In this document: positions 7,813-14,230 of the stretch, piece after piece
Numbering within the stretch: the first letter of the stretch is position 1
How the letters are laid out: each line of letters opens with the position of its first letter
DNA from: Candidatus Delongbacteria bacterium
GTDB lineage: Bacteria > UBA4055
Direction: 5' to 3'
NCBI GenBank assembly: GCA_022013635.1
Contig: JAKLPX010000358.1
Span: forward strand, 1-20,959
Length of the DNA stretch: 20,959 bases
Made by a program: the position numbers and the translations under genes
Notes under the pieces: model-generated
The model's input: only the letters and a program-made list of their open reading frames with translations
What the model was told of the DNA's origin: nothing
The model's database searches: none

Positions 7813-7841
7813 TGGCATTATCGTTGATAATTAAATATAAT
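7813..7841 (+). promoter_or_regulatory. Weak candidate promoter for the tusA-mvhD-hdr-flx operon
   Basis: TATAAT at 7836-7841 is a perfect -10 box and would start transcription about 37 bases before tusA, but no good -35 lies 16-18 bases upstream. The same stretch has TGGCAT-N5-TTGAT (7813-7828), which has sigma54 spacing but lacks the near-invariant GC at -12. Neither is convincing alone. Confidence 0.25.
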
Positions 7842-7884
7842 TGGAAAGGATATGAAAAAGCAACAAAAAATAAGGAGATTAAAA

Positions 7885-8109
7885 ATGGAAGTACACGAAT
7901 TGAATTGTCTCGGACTAAAATGCCCGCAACCGATTTTGAAAGTAGTGGCAAAGATTCCCGCCATTCCGGCAGGGGATATATTAGAGGTAAAGGCCGACTG
8001 TCCGTCTTTCCCGAAAGATATAAAAGCATGGTGCGACAGGACGGGAAAAACCTTGATGTTCTGCATGGATGAGGGAAACGGAGCTTACAGCGCACAGATC
8101 CAGCTGTAA
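7885..8109 (+). CDS. tusA: TusA-family sulfur carrier protein
   Basis: A 74-residue protein, the normal TusA size. The start ATG at 7885 has TAAGGAG with a 7-base spacer; an in-frame ATG at 7852 has a poorly spaced site. The family signature CLGLKCPQPILK is complete; Cys13 in CPxP is the residue that carries the persulfide in known TusA proteins. The rest (GDILEVKADCPSFPKDIKAWCDRTG) fits the beta-alpha TusA fold. TusA proteins hand sulfane sulfur to thiouridylation, molybdenum cofactor or sulfur-oxidation enzymes; relatives are also found in selenium metabolism. As first gene of an operon with three UGA-containing mvhD genes and Hdr subunits, it may supply sulfur or selenium or act as a substrate of the Hdr complex. 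Those roles are inferences; the family call is firm. Confidence 0.9.
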   Translation: MEVHELNCLGLKCPQPILKVVAKIPAIPAGDILEVKADCPSFPKDIKAWCDRTGKTLMFCMDEGNGAYSAQIQL

Positions 8110-8135
8110 AATTTTATAGCTGGAGATAAGAATAT

Positions 8136-8558
8136 ATGGAAGAATTCAAACCTAAAATAGTAGGATTTTTATGTAACTGGTGCACTTATGCGGCCGCCGA
8201 TATGGCAGGTGCTGCAAAAACTAAACTGCCTTCTTCGTTCAATGTAGTAAGGATAATGTGTTCCGGCAGAGTGGATCATAATCTCCTGCTTACGACATTT
8301 TTCAACGGCGCCGACGGCATTCTCGTAGCCGGCTGACATCCGGGAGACTGCCATTACCAGGTCGGTAATTATTACACACGAAGAAGATTCGCATTGCTCA
8401 AAAAAGTATTCCAGACACTTAGTATTGATCCTGAAAGATTTCAACTGACATGGATATCCGCTTCCGAAGGGAATAAATACGGGCAGGTTGTAAACGGATT
8501 TACCGAAAAGATAGCTAAGATGGGTCCAAACCCGCTTAAAAAAGATCTGAACTTATAA
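8136..8558 (+). CDS. mvhD: MvhD-type [2Fe-2S] electron transfer subunit 1, selenocysteine-containing (UGA at 8334-8336)
   Basis: A 140-residue protein if the in-frame TGA at codon 67 is read as selenocysteine; without that it would stop at 66 residues. The downstream frame is intact to TAA at 8556 and codes for the second half of the family (HPGDCHYQVGNYYTRRR, then TWISASEG near the end). Family ligands are in place: Cys13, Cys16 (CNWC), Cys42 (MCSGRVD), Sec67, Cys72. In MvhD/FrhD homologues the motif is GCHPGDCHY, so UGA replaces exactly the conserved Cys; Sec in MvhD relatives (methanogen VhuD, BamF of class II benzoyl-CoA reductase) is established. It passes electrons between a partner reductase and HdrA, and the hdrA-a gene follows after 14 bases. 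The ribosome site GGAGATAAG precedes the ATG. Confidence 0.9.
8334..8369 (+). promoter_or_regulatory. Sec UGA and candidate bacterial SECIS hairpin 1
   Basis: UGA at 8334-8336. Sixteen bases later comes a perfect 6-bp hairpin, ATTACC (8353-8358), loop AGGTC, GGTAAT (8364-8369). The loop contains AGGUC, as in the apical loop of the E. coli fdhF SECIS whose G and U contact SelB. The stem lies a few bases further from the UGA than in fdhF but within the range seen for bacterial SECIS elements. Confidence 0.65.
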
Positions 8559-8572
8559 GACGGGAATGATAA

Positions 8573-9859
8573 ATGAGCAGTAATGAAAATATATTGGTGA
8601 TCGGTTCGGGCGTAGCGGGGATGGAGGCGTGCATTATGCTGTCAAAAGCCGGAAAGAAAGTCTATCTTGTTGAGAAACTGCCGATAATAGGCGGAAAAAC
8701 TATTAAGAATGAAGAGACTTTTCCGAATCTTGACTGTTCCACCTGCCTTGTAGCTCCGATCCAGCAGGCAATTCTTCAGGACAAGAACATTGAAGTATTT
8801 ACATACAGTAAAGTTGAAAAAGTATCCGGACAGCGCGGAAATTTTAGTGTGACGATAAGAAAAAAAGCAAGATTCGTCAGTCTGGAGCTTTGTCTGGGAT
8901 GCGGAATGTGCTATGAACCCTGCCCTGTTTCACTCCCAAACGAATGGGAAGAGAATTTGATGGAAAAGAAAGCGGTATATGTGCCGTGTTCCGGGTCACT
9001 GCCGAATGTTCCGGTAATAGATGCCGAAAAATGCCTTCATTTGAACGGGACAGACCGAAGCTGTAATATATGTGTTGACTCCTGTATGTTCGCCGCAATT
9101 GATCTTGATGATAAAGATCAGATAATAGAAATTATTGCTTCAGAAATAATCGTCGCCGCGGGATTTGATCTTTACGATGTAAGTCAAATTGACCGATTCG
9201 GCTACGGAAAATATCAGGGTGTATATACTTCAATGGAATTTGAAAGGCTGTTCGCATCGAACGGGCCGACAGAGGGCAAAATTATAACGAGAAACGGAAA
9301 AATCCCCGAAAGCGTTGCGATAATACAGTGTGCCGGCAGAGAAGAGTCGGGATATTGTTCCGCAATTTGCTGCATGTCATCGTCAAAGCACGCTCACTTA
9401 ATAAAAGACAAGCTTCATAGCGTGAAAATATATAATCTGTATTCGGACTCATGCCTTACGGACAAAAATTATCAGAAATTCCATCAGAGCGTGAGATCAA
9501 ACGATTCCGAATATATCTTTCAGTCCGATATGAAAAGTGTTAAAGTAACCGAAGAGGAAGGCAAACTCAAAATTTCTTATTTGTACGGAAAGAATGAAGA
9601 TTCCGTGATTGTTGATATGGTGATACTTGCCAATTCGCTCAAGCCTTCAAATGGAATCGGAGAATTGACAGAGATTCTCGGAATAGATGTTGACAAGTTC
9701 GGTTTTATAAGTGTCGAACCTTATGAGATCGGATCCGTCGAAACCACAAAAGCAGGGATCTTTGTTGCCGGCTGTGCGGAAGGCCCCAAGGATATTCAGA
9801 GCTCGATACTTCAAGCTGAAGCCGCTGTGGCAGGCGTGCTGGCAATTGCAAAAGTTTAA
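8573..9859 (+). CDS. hdrA: HdrA-like FAD/iron-sulfur protein, N-terminal-type half (HdrA-a)
   Basis: A 428-residue flavoprotein that lacks the usual HdrA N-terminal cluster domain and C-terminal ferredoxin domain. Residues 7-35 are the FAD-binding VIGSGVAGMEA loop and EK strand end. DCSTC (Cys55, Cys58) is the HdrA CxxC before the second FAD strand. Residues about 100-180 are the inserted ferredoxin domain: CLGCGMCYEPCP from Cys107, and CLHL...CNICVDSC, for two 4Fe-4S clusters. QCAGREESGYCSAICC and the closing GIFVAGCAEGPKDIQSS loop are typical of HdrA/QmoA. It aligns in layout with residues 1-430 of the fused HdrA at 14231. Role: FAD-based electron splitting or relay in an Hdr-type complex, fed by MvhD1 just upstream. 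A QmoA-like function is the main alternative. Confidence 0.85.
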   Translation: MSSNENILVIGSGVAGMEACIMLSKAGKKVYLVEKLPIIGGKTIKNEETFPNLDCSTCLVAPIQQAILQDKNIEVFTYSKVEKVSGQRGNFSVTIRKKARFVSLELCLGCGMCYEPCPVSLPNEWEENLMEKKAVYVPCSGSLPNVPVIDAEKCLHLNGTDRSCNICVDSCMFAAIDLDDKDQIIEIIASEIIVAAGFDLYDVSQIDRFGYGKYQGVYTSMEFERLFASNGPTEGKIITRNGKIPESVAIIQCAGREESGYCSAICCMSSSKHAHLIKDKLHSVKIYNLYSDSCLTDKNYQKFHQSVRSNDSEYIFQSDMKSVKVTEEEGKLKISYLYGKNEDSVIVDMVILANSLKPSNGIGELTEILGIDVDKFGFISVEPYEIGSVETTKAGIFVAGCAEGPKDIQSSILQAEAAVAGVLAIAKV

Positions 9860-9871
9860 TAAAGGTCGAAT

Positions 9872-11533
9872 ATGAGTGATAAGATCGGTATATTTGTATG
9901 TGAATGCGGACCCAATATCGCGGGTAGAGTAGATATTGACAAGATCGTGAAGGAAATTTCGGAACTTAAGGATTTTAACGATAAAGAGCTTGTCGTAAAA
10001 AAACATAAGCTTCTCTGCTCGGTTGGCGGGAAAAAATTTCTTGAAGAGGAAATCAAATCGAATAATCTTACTCACATGGTTTGTGCGGCTTGTTCCCCGA
10101 GAGATCACGATACTACTTTTATAAATGTATGCAAAAAAACACAGATGAATCCGTATCTATATACAATGGTAAATATAAGAGAGCATTGCGCATGGGTAAT
10201 ACCCGATAAAGAAGAGGCAACAAAAAAGGCTATACAATATATACACGGTGGCATAAACAGGGTTTTTTATCAGGAAGAACTTTTCGAAAAACAGCTGGAA
10301 AGCAATCCCGATGTGCTTGTTATAGGCGGCGGGATCGCAGGAATTGAGTCTGCATTGAATCTCGCATCAGAAGAGAGGACTGTGTATTTAATCGAAAAAG
10401 CACCCGAACCCGGCGGTAAAACCATGCAGGGATCGAATCTTAACTTTATTCGGCAAAAGACGGCAAAACTGCTCAATAATCCGAATGTAAAGATATTCAC
10501 AAACACAAAACTTGAGAACATTATCGGGTTTCAGGGAAATTTCGAAATAGTAATCAAAAATATTATCAGTAACGAATTGACCGAATTCATGGCAGGCGCC
10601 GTGATCATAGCGACCGGATATGACCTGCTCGATTGTAAGGGATCTGAATATTTTAATTTTACAGATAAAGATGATGTTTTTTCCGGGTTGGAGATAGAAG
10701 CCCTTATGTCTGCCCAGAAAAAAATTGTCAAAAAGAACGGTAAAGCTCCGTCTTCTGTCGGTATGGCGCACTGCGCAGGAAGGGAAAAAGTGGGTTACTG
10801 TTCAAAGATCTGCTGCAATTATTTACTCAAGATATCCGGTTATTTAAAAACAATGTATCCGGATATTCCAATTCGCCATTATGTTAAGGAATTGTGCCTT
10901 CCGAATAAAGAAAATCAATCATATTATAATGAAATGAAAAGCGGTGGAGTTGAATTTCAATATGTTAAATCGCTTAACTTAAACGGAGAGACTGTAAATT
11001 ATACGGACATTTACGGTAATGCGGGAGAATCCGCTCACGATATGATAGTTTATGCACAGGCAATGATCCCTGCATCCGGCTCAAATGAATTGGCGAAACT
11101 GCTTAATACCGATCTGGATGAATTCGGGTTTTATAAGGAAGCTCATTTAAAGATAGATCCGATATCAACTTCAAACGACGGTATCTTTGCTGTCGGAGCG
11201 GCGCACGGACCGGCGGATGTAACGGATTCCGTCATTCAGGCAAAAGCCGCTGTCGCAAAAATATCCGTTCAGCTTATTCCGGGGCAAAAGATAATTCCCG
11301 AAGTCAAAGTATCAGAAATTCTCGAAGCTTATTGTACAGGCTGTCAAACCTGTCTGCAAATATGTAAATACGGCGCGATCTATTTTGACGATGAGAGAGC
11401 CGTATCGGTAGTAAACGAAGCTGTATGCAGAGGATGCGGAAACTGCGTGGGTAGCTGTCCGTCCGGATCTATAAGGTCAAAGCATTTCACAAATCCGCAA
11501 TTATTCCAGGAAGTAAAAGAAGCTGTAAGGTAG
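9872..11533 (+). CDS. hdrA: HdrA-like FAD/iron-sulfur protein, C-terminal-type half (HdrA-b)
   Basis: A 553-residue protein starting at an ATG with AAAGG 6 bases before it. Residues 1-140 form the HdrA N-terminal cluster domain (IFVCECGPNIAGRVD, CAACSPRDHD, NIREHCAW). FAD binding starts near residue 147 (LVIGGGIAGIES). Two features of canonical HdrA are absent: the CxxC after the first FAD strand (here GSNLNFI) and the inserted ferredoxin domain. HCAGREKVGYCSKICC is kept. The C-terminal ferredoxin domain has CTGCQTCLQIC from Cys488 and CRGCGNCVGSCP from Cys519. It therefore complements HdrA-a: together they equal the fused protein at 14231-17287. Twelve bases separate it from HdrA-a. Likely the partner of HdrA-a in one heteromeric unit. 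Confidence 0.85.
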   Translation: MSDKIGIFVCECGPNIAGRVDIDKIVKEISELKDFNDKELVVKKHKLLCSVGGKKFLEEEIKSNNLTHMVCAACSPRDHDTTFINVCKKTQMNPYLYTMVNIREHCAWVIPDKEEATKKAIQYIHGGINRVFYQEELFEKQLESNPDVLVIGGGIAGIESALNLASEERTVYLIEKAPEPGGKTMQGSNLNFIRQKTAKLLNNPNVKIFTNTKLENIIGFQGNFEIVIKNIISNELTEFMAGAVIIATGYDLLDCKGSEYFNFTDKDDVFSGLEIEALMSAQKKIVKKNGKAPSSVGMAHCAGREKVGYCSKICCNYLLKISGYLKTMYPDIPIRHYVKELCLPNKENQSYYNEMKSGGVEFQYVKSLNLNGETVNYTDIYGNAGESAHDMIVYAQAMIPASGSNELAKLLNTDLDEFGFYKEAHLKIDPISTSNDGIFAVGAAHGPADVTDSVIQAKAAVAKISVQLIPGQKIIPEVKVSEILEAYCTGCQTCLQICKYGAIYFDDERAVSVVNEAVCRGCGNCVGSCPSGSIRSKHFTNPQLFQEVKEAVR

Positions 11534-11543
11534 AGGAACGACT

Positions 11544-12698
11544 ATGGATAAAAATGTTCCGCAGGGTGTAAAACTCGGTTCAAAAGATAAACACAAAGAA
11601 GCGGCGGTTGATCTTGTCCGGTCTGCAATGAAATCCGGTGTTATAGATTCTGCGCTTCTTCCGATGGAAGTCCCTTCGGGAGATTCTTACGCATGGATGC
11701 TGATAAAGGACGAAGCATTTTTAGCGAAGGCGGAACCGTTTGCGCCGACAATGCCGGTAAATGCCGCCAATGCCGTGAAAAGATTGACAAGAAAGGGGAC
11801 GGGCAAGTATAAAACTGCCGTATTAATAAGACCATGTGAGGTCAGAGCGGCTGTTGAGCTGGTTAAATTGAATCAGGCGCATCTTGACGATCTACTGCTT
11901 ATCACTTACGACTGCGTAGGCGCTGTGCCGACGGATGATTATATAAAAGATCCGGCAGGCAAAAATAAAGCCTTCAAGACAGCTTTAGTATCGGGTAATT
12001 TCAATTCAGGAATAATGAAAGAAGTCTGCTCATTCTGTACCGATTTCAGCCGGACATCCTCCGATCTTCACCTGTCGCTGACGGACGATGGTATTTTTCT
12101 TTCTTCAAATAATGTAAAAGGCGATGATTTTCTTAAAAATATGAAACTGGAAGCGAAAGCAGACCTGTCAAAATGGTATGAAAAGATCGAAAGCATCAGT
12201 TCGGTCAGGAAAAATAAAAAGGTACAAATTTTCGAAAAAATAAAGAAGGATGTGGACGGACTTATAAATTTTCATAAAATATTTGAAAACTGCATAGGAT
12301 GCCATAGCTGCGGAAGTGTCTGCCCGATCTGTTATTGCAGGCAGTGCTTTTTCGATTCGACGGTCAATGAACAGAATTCCGATCTCAAATTTATCAGAGC
12401 GCGGCAGAAAGGCGTACTTTCTTTTCCTCCAGACAAACTGATGTTCCATATCGGCAGACTTTCCCACATGAGTTTATCATGCGTATCCTGCGGATTGTGT
12501 TCCGATGCCTGCCCCGTTGATATTCCCGTCGCAAGCGTATTCAGCTATGTCGCAGACCAAACTCAGTCTGCATTCGATTACAAGTCCGGAAACAGCGTCG
12601 GAGACGCGCTGCCGATGCGTGATTATAAGTTAGAAGAACTCGGTGAACTCGGAGAGCTTTCAAAAAGTGTTGACAGGCAGGAGGGCGCAGATGCTTAA
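11544..12698 (+). CDS. FrhB/FdhB-like iron-sulfur subunit 1
   Basis: A 384-residue soluble protein. The N-terminal 230 residues resemble the beta-subunit family of F420 hydrogenase/formate dehydrogenase (IRPCEVRAAVEL, then LLLITYDCVGAVPTDDY, then CSFCTDFS). The C-terminal part is a dicluster ferredoxin: CIGCHSCGSVCP from Cys250 continuing as ICYCRQC, and CVSCGLCSDACP from Cys313. The three extra cysteines after the first motif are shared with the proteins at 12691 and 17731. In known Flx-Hdr and FdhAB-Hdr systems such proteins relay electrons between a dehydrogenase and MvhD/HdrA. Whether it binds a flavin cannot be told. Ribosome site AGAGGA; its end overlaps the next gene by 8 bases. Substrate-specific activity is unknown. 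Confidence 0.7.
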   Translation: MDKNVPQGVKLGSKDKHKEAAVDLVRSAMKSGVIDSALLPMEVPSGDSYAWMLIKDEAFLAKAEPFAPTMPVNAANAVKRLTRKGTGKYKTAVLIRPCEVRAAVELVKLNQAHLDDLLLITYDCVGAVPTDDYIKDPAGKNKAFKTALVSGNFNSGIMKEVCSFCTDFSRTSSDLHLSLTDDGIFLSSNNVKGDDFLKNMKLEAKADLSKWYEKIESISSVRKNKKVQIFEKIKKDVDGLINFHKIFENCIGCHSCGSVCPICYCRQCFFDSTVNEQNSDLKFIRARQKGVLSFPPDKLMFHIGRLSHMSLSCVSCGLCSDACPVDIPVASVFSYVADQTQSAFDYKSGNSVGDALPMRDYKLEELGELGELSKSVDRQEGADA

Positions 12699-13782
12699 AG
12701 CAACAATTAAAAAAGACAGAAATACTGCGGTAAAAGATATTGCAAAATTCCTTTTGGACAGCGGTAAGATCAGCGGTGTATTTACATTAAAGAAATTTGA
12801 AGGAGCATCAAATGCGGATTACGGATTGATAACGGATCCGGCGCTTCTGGATTTTATACAGCCTTTCTTCCCGATCATGCCTCAGAACGCAGGCAAGACA
12901 TTAACGAAATTAACAAAGATAGATAAACCGATACTTGTTATCATCAGGCCTTGCGAGCACAGAGCTTTTATTGAAATGGTAAAGAGAGAGCAGGGAACTA
13001 CAGATAATTTTATCATAATAACTTATACTTGCGGCGGTGTAATTCCTTTAAAAGACCACGCAAAAGGACTCAAAGAAGGTGAACTGGATAAATATTGGAC
13101 TGATGTTCAAAAAAGTATCAATCCCGATACGATAAGGGATAACTGCCGGAGATGCGAACACTTTTATCCGGACAATTCAGATATTCTTGTGTCTGTTCTC
13201 GGATCTTCGGAAGACAGCACTGACATATACATAAATAATGAAAGAACAAAAACGATCCTTGAAGGATTTGATATATCACTTATCGCAGGGAAATTCGATG
13301 CATCAAGCCTTAAAAATATAATCGCAGAAAGAGCAGCCGAAAAGGAAAAACAGTTTAAAGCTGTTGATAAGAGCGGTAAAGGGCTCGACGGGCTTGTAGA
13401 AATATTCGGAAAATGTATCGGCTGCAGGGGATGTAATTCCGTATGCCCGATATGCTACTGTGCGCAATGTGATTTCGCATCCGCAAATTTCGATTACAAT
13501 AAAATGATCCTTGAGAAGGAACTTGATCAGAAAGGCGCGTTAAGATTACCGCCCGACACGATCTTCTTTCATATCGGAAGAATGTCCCATATTGCGTTTT
13601 CATGCGTAGGATGCGGGCAGTGTTCGGATGTATGCCCGGCAGGCATTCCGGTAGGCACTGTATTCAACAGAGCGGGAGAAAGCGTGGCCGGCGAATTTGA
13701 TTTCGTACCCGGAAGAAGCGCAGACGAAAAAATACCCGTGACGATATACAAGGAACAGGAATTTCCAGAACTTGGAGAGTGA
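12691..13782 (+). CDS. FrhB/FdhB-like iron-sulfur subunit 2
   Basis: A 363-residue paralogue of the preceding gene product. The ATG at 12691 is chosen because AGGAGG lies 6 bases before it; an upstream in-frame GTG at 12643 lies deep in the previous gene. Motifs in order: LVIIRPCEHRAFIEM, FIIITYTCGGVIP, NCRRCEHF, then CIGCRGCNSVCP from Cys242 with ICYCAQC, FHIGRMSHIAFSC, and CVGCGQCSDVCP from Cys305. The same domain plan as subunit 1 implies duplication, and two different copies kept side by side suggest a heterodimer or a two-step relay. It ends with UGA used as a normal stop, 2 bases before the ATG of mvhD2. Function as an electron-transfer subunit is inferred from context. Confidence 0.7.
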   Translation: MLKATIKKDRNTAVKDIAKFLLDSGKISGVFTLKKFEGASNADYGLITDPALLDFIQPFFPIMPQNAGKTLTKLTKIDKPILVIIRPCEHRAFIEMVKREQGTTDNFIIITYTCGGVIPLKDHAKGLKEGELDKYWTDVQKSINPDTIRDNCRRCEHFYPDNSDILVSVLGSSEDSTDIYINNERTKTILEGFDISLIAGKFDASSLKNIIAERAAEKEKQFKAVDKSGKGLDGLVEIFGKCIGCRGCNSVCPICYCAQCDFASANFDYNKMILEKELDQKGALRLPPDTIFFHIGRMSHIAFSCVGCGQCSDVCPAGIPVGTVFNRAGESVAGEFDFVPGRSADEKIPVTIYKEQEFPELGE

Positions 13783-13783
13783 A

Positions 13784-14209
13784 ATGAAAAATAAAAATTC
13801 ACTAAAAATAGTAAGTTTTTTATGTAAGTGGTGTTCATATACAGGAGCCGACCTTGCAGGCATTAACAGATCGCAGTATCCTACGGCAATTTTACCGATC
13901 AAAGTGATGTGTTCAAGCAGGATTGATCCGGTTTTTCTTATCAAGTCATATCTGAGAGGAGCCGACGGTATCCTCGTCGGAGGCTGACATCCGGGCGATT
14001 GCCATTACCAGGTAGGTAATTATCATGCAAGAAGAAGGATCAAGATCGTTAAAACATTATTTAATTCTCTCGGACTTGATGACGAAAGGCTCAGACTTTC
14101 ATGGATATCTGCTTCCGAGGGTCAAAAATTTGCTCAATTAGGCAATGAATTTACGGATAAGATACTAAGCAAAGGCGAAAATGATGCTAAAAAAAATATA
14201 TTCTTATAG
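13784..14209 (+). CDS. mvhD: MvhD-type [2Fe-2S] electron transfer subunit 2, selenocysteine-containing (UGA at 13985-13987)
   Basis: A 141-residue protein when UGA codon 68 is decoded as selenocysteine. The frame continues cleanly to TAG at 14207. The start is ATG 13784 with GGAG about 6 bases upstream; a TTG at 13772 lies within the preceding gene and is rejected. Family ligands: CKWC at 14 and 17, Cys43 in MCSSRID, Sec68 and Cys73 in the G-U-HPGDCHY motif. SWISASEG is again near the C terminus. It sits between the FrhB-like pair and the fused HdrA, so it is the likely electron bridge from the former to the latter. The protein is clearly related to the products at 8136 and 17309 but not identical, so this is old duplication and not a recent repeat. 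Confidence 0.9.
13985..14020 (+). promoter_or_regulatory. Sec UGA and candidate bacterial SECIS hairpin 2
   Basis: UGA at 13985-13987, then after 16 bases the same 6-bp stem, ATTACC (14004-14009) with GGTAAT (14015-14020), closing a loop of AGGTA. The distance from the UGA is identical to that in mvhD1 and mvhD3, and GU is kept in the loop. Confidence 0.65.
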
Positions 14210-14230
14210 ATTTCCGGCGGGGAAAATTTT

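Larger units (their letters stand above)
7573..7884. other. Divergent intergenic and leader region between pilus and Hdr/Flx operons
   Basis: About 310 bases without a long gene. The left part (7573 to about 7698) is the untranslated leader of the pilus operon, with a possible 14-codon peptide and hairpins. The middle holds the pilus promoter (7705-7733). The right part is AT-rich and holds a 9-bp tandem repeat (7788-7805) and a weak candidate promoter for the + operon. No RNA gene is recognised. Confidence 0.7.

Noticed and set aside
7813..7828. Sigma54 promoter (TGGCAT-N5-TTGAT) for the + operon
   Set aside because: Spacing fits, but the near-invariant GC of the -12 element is missing (GA instead), so it is only mentioned as a weak alternative.
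12643..12690. GTG at 12643 as start of the second FrhB-like gene
   Set aside because: ATG 12691 has AGGAGG 6 bases upstream and gives an N terminus that matches the paralogue.
13772..13783. TTG at 13772 as start of mvhD2
   Set aside because: It is inside the end of the preceding gene without a ribosome site; ATG 13784 has GGAG at proper spacing.
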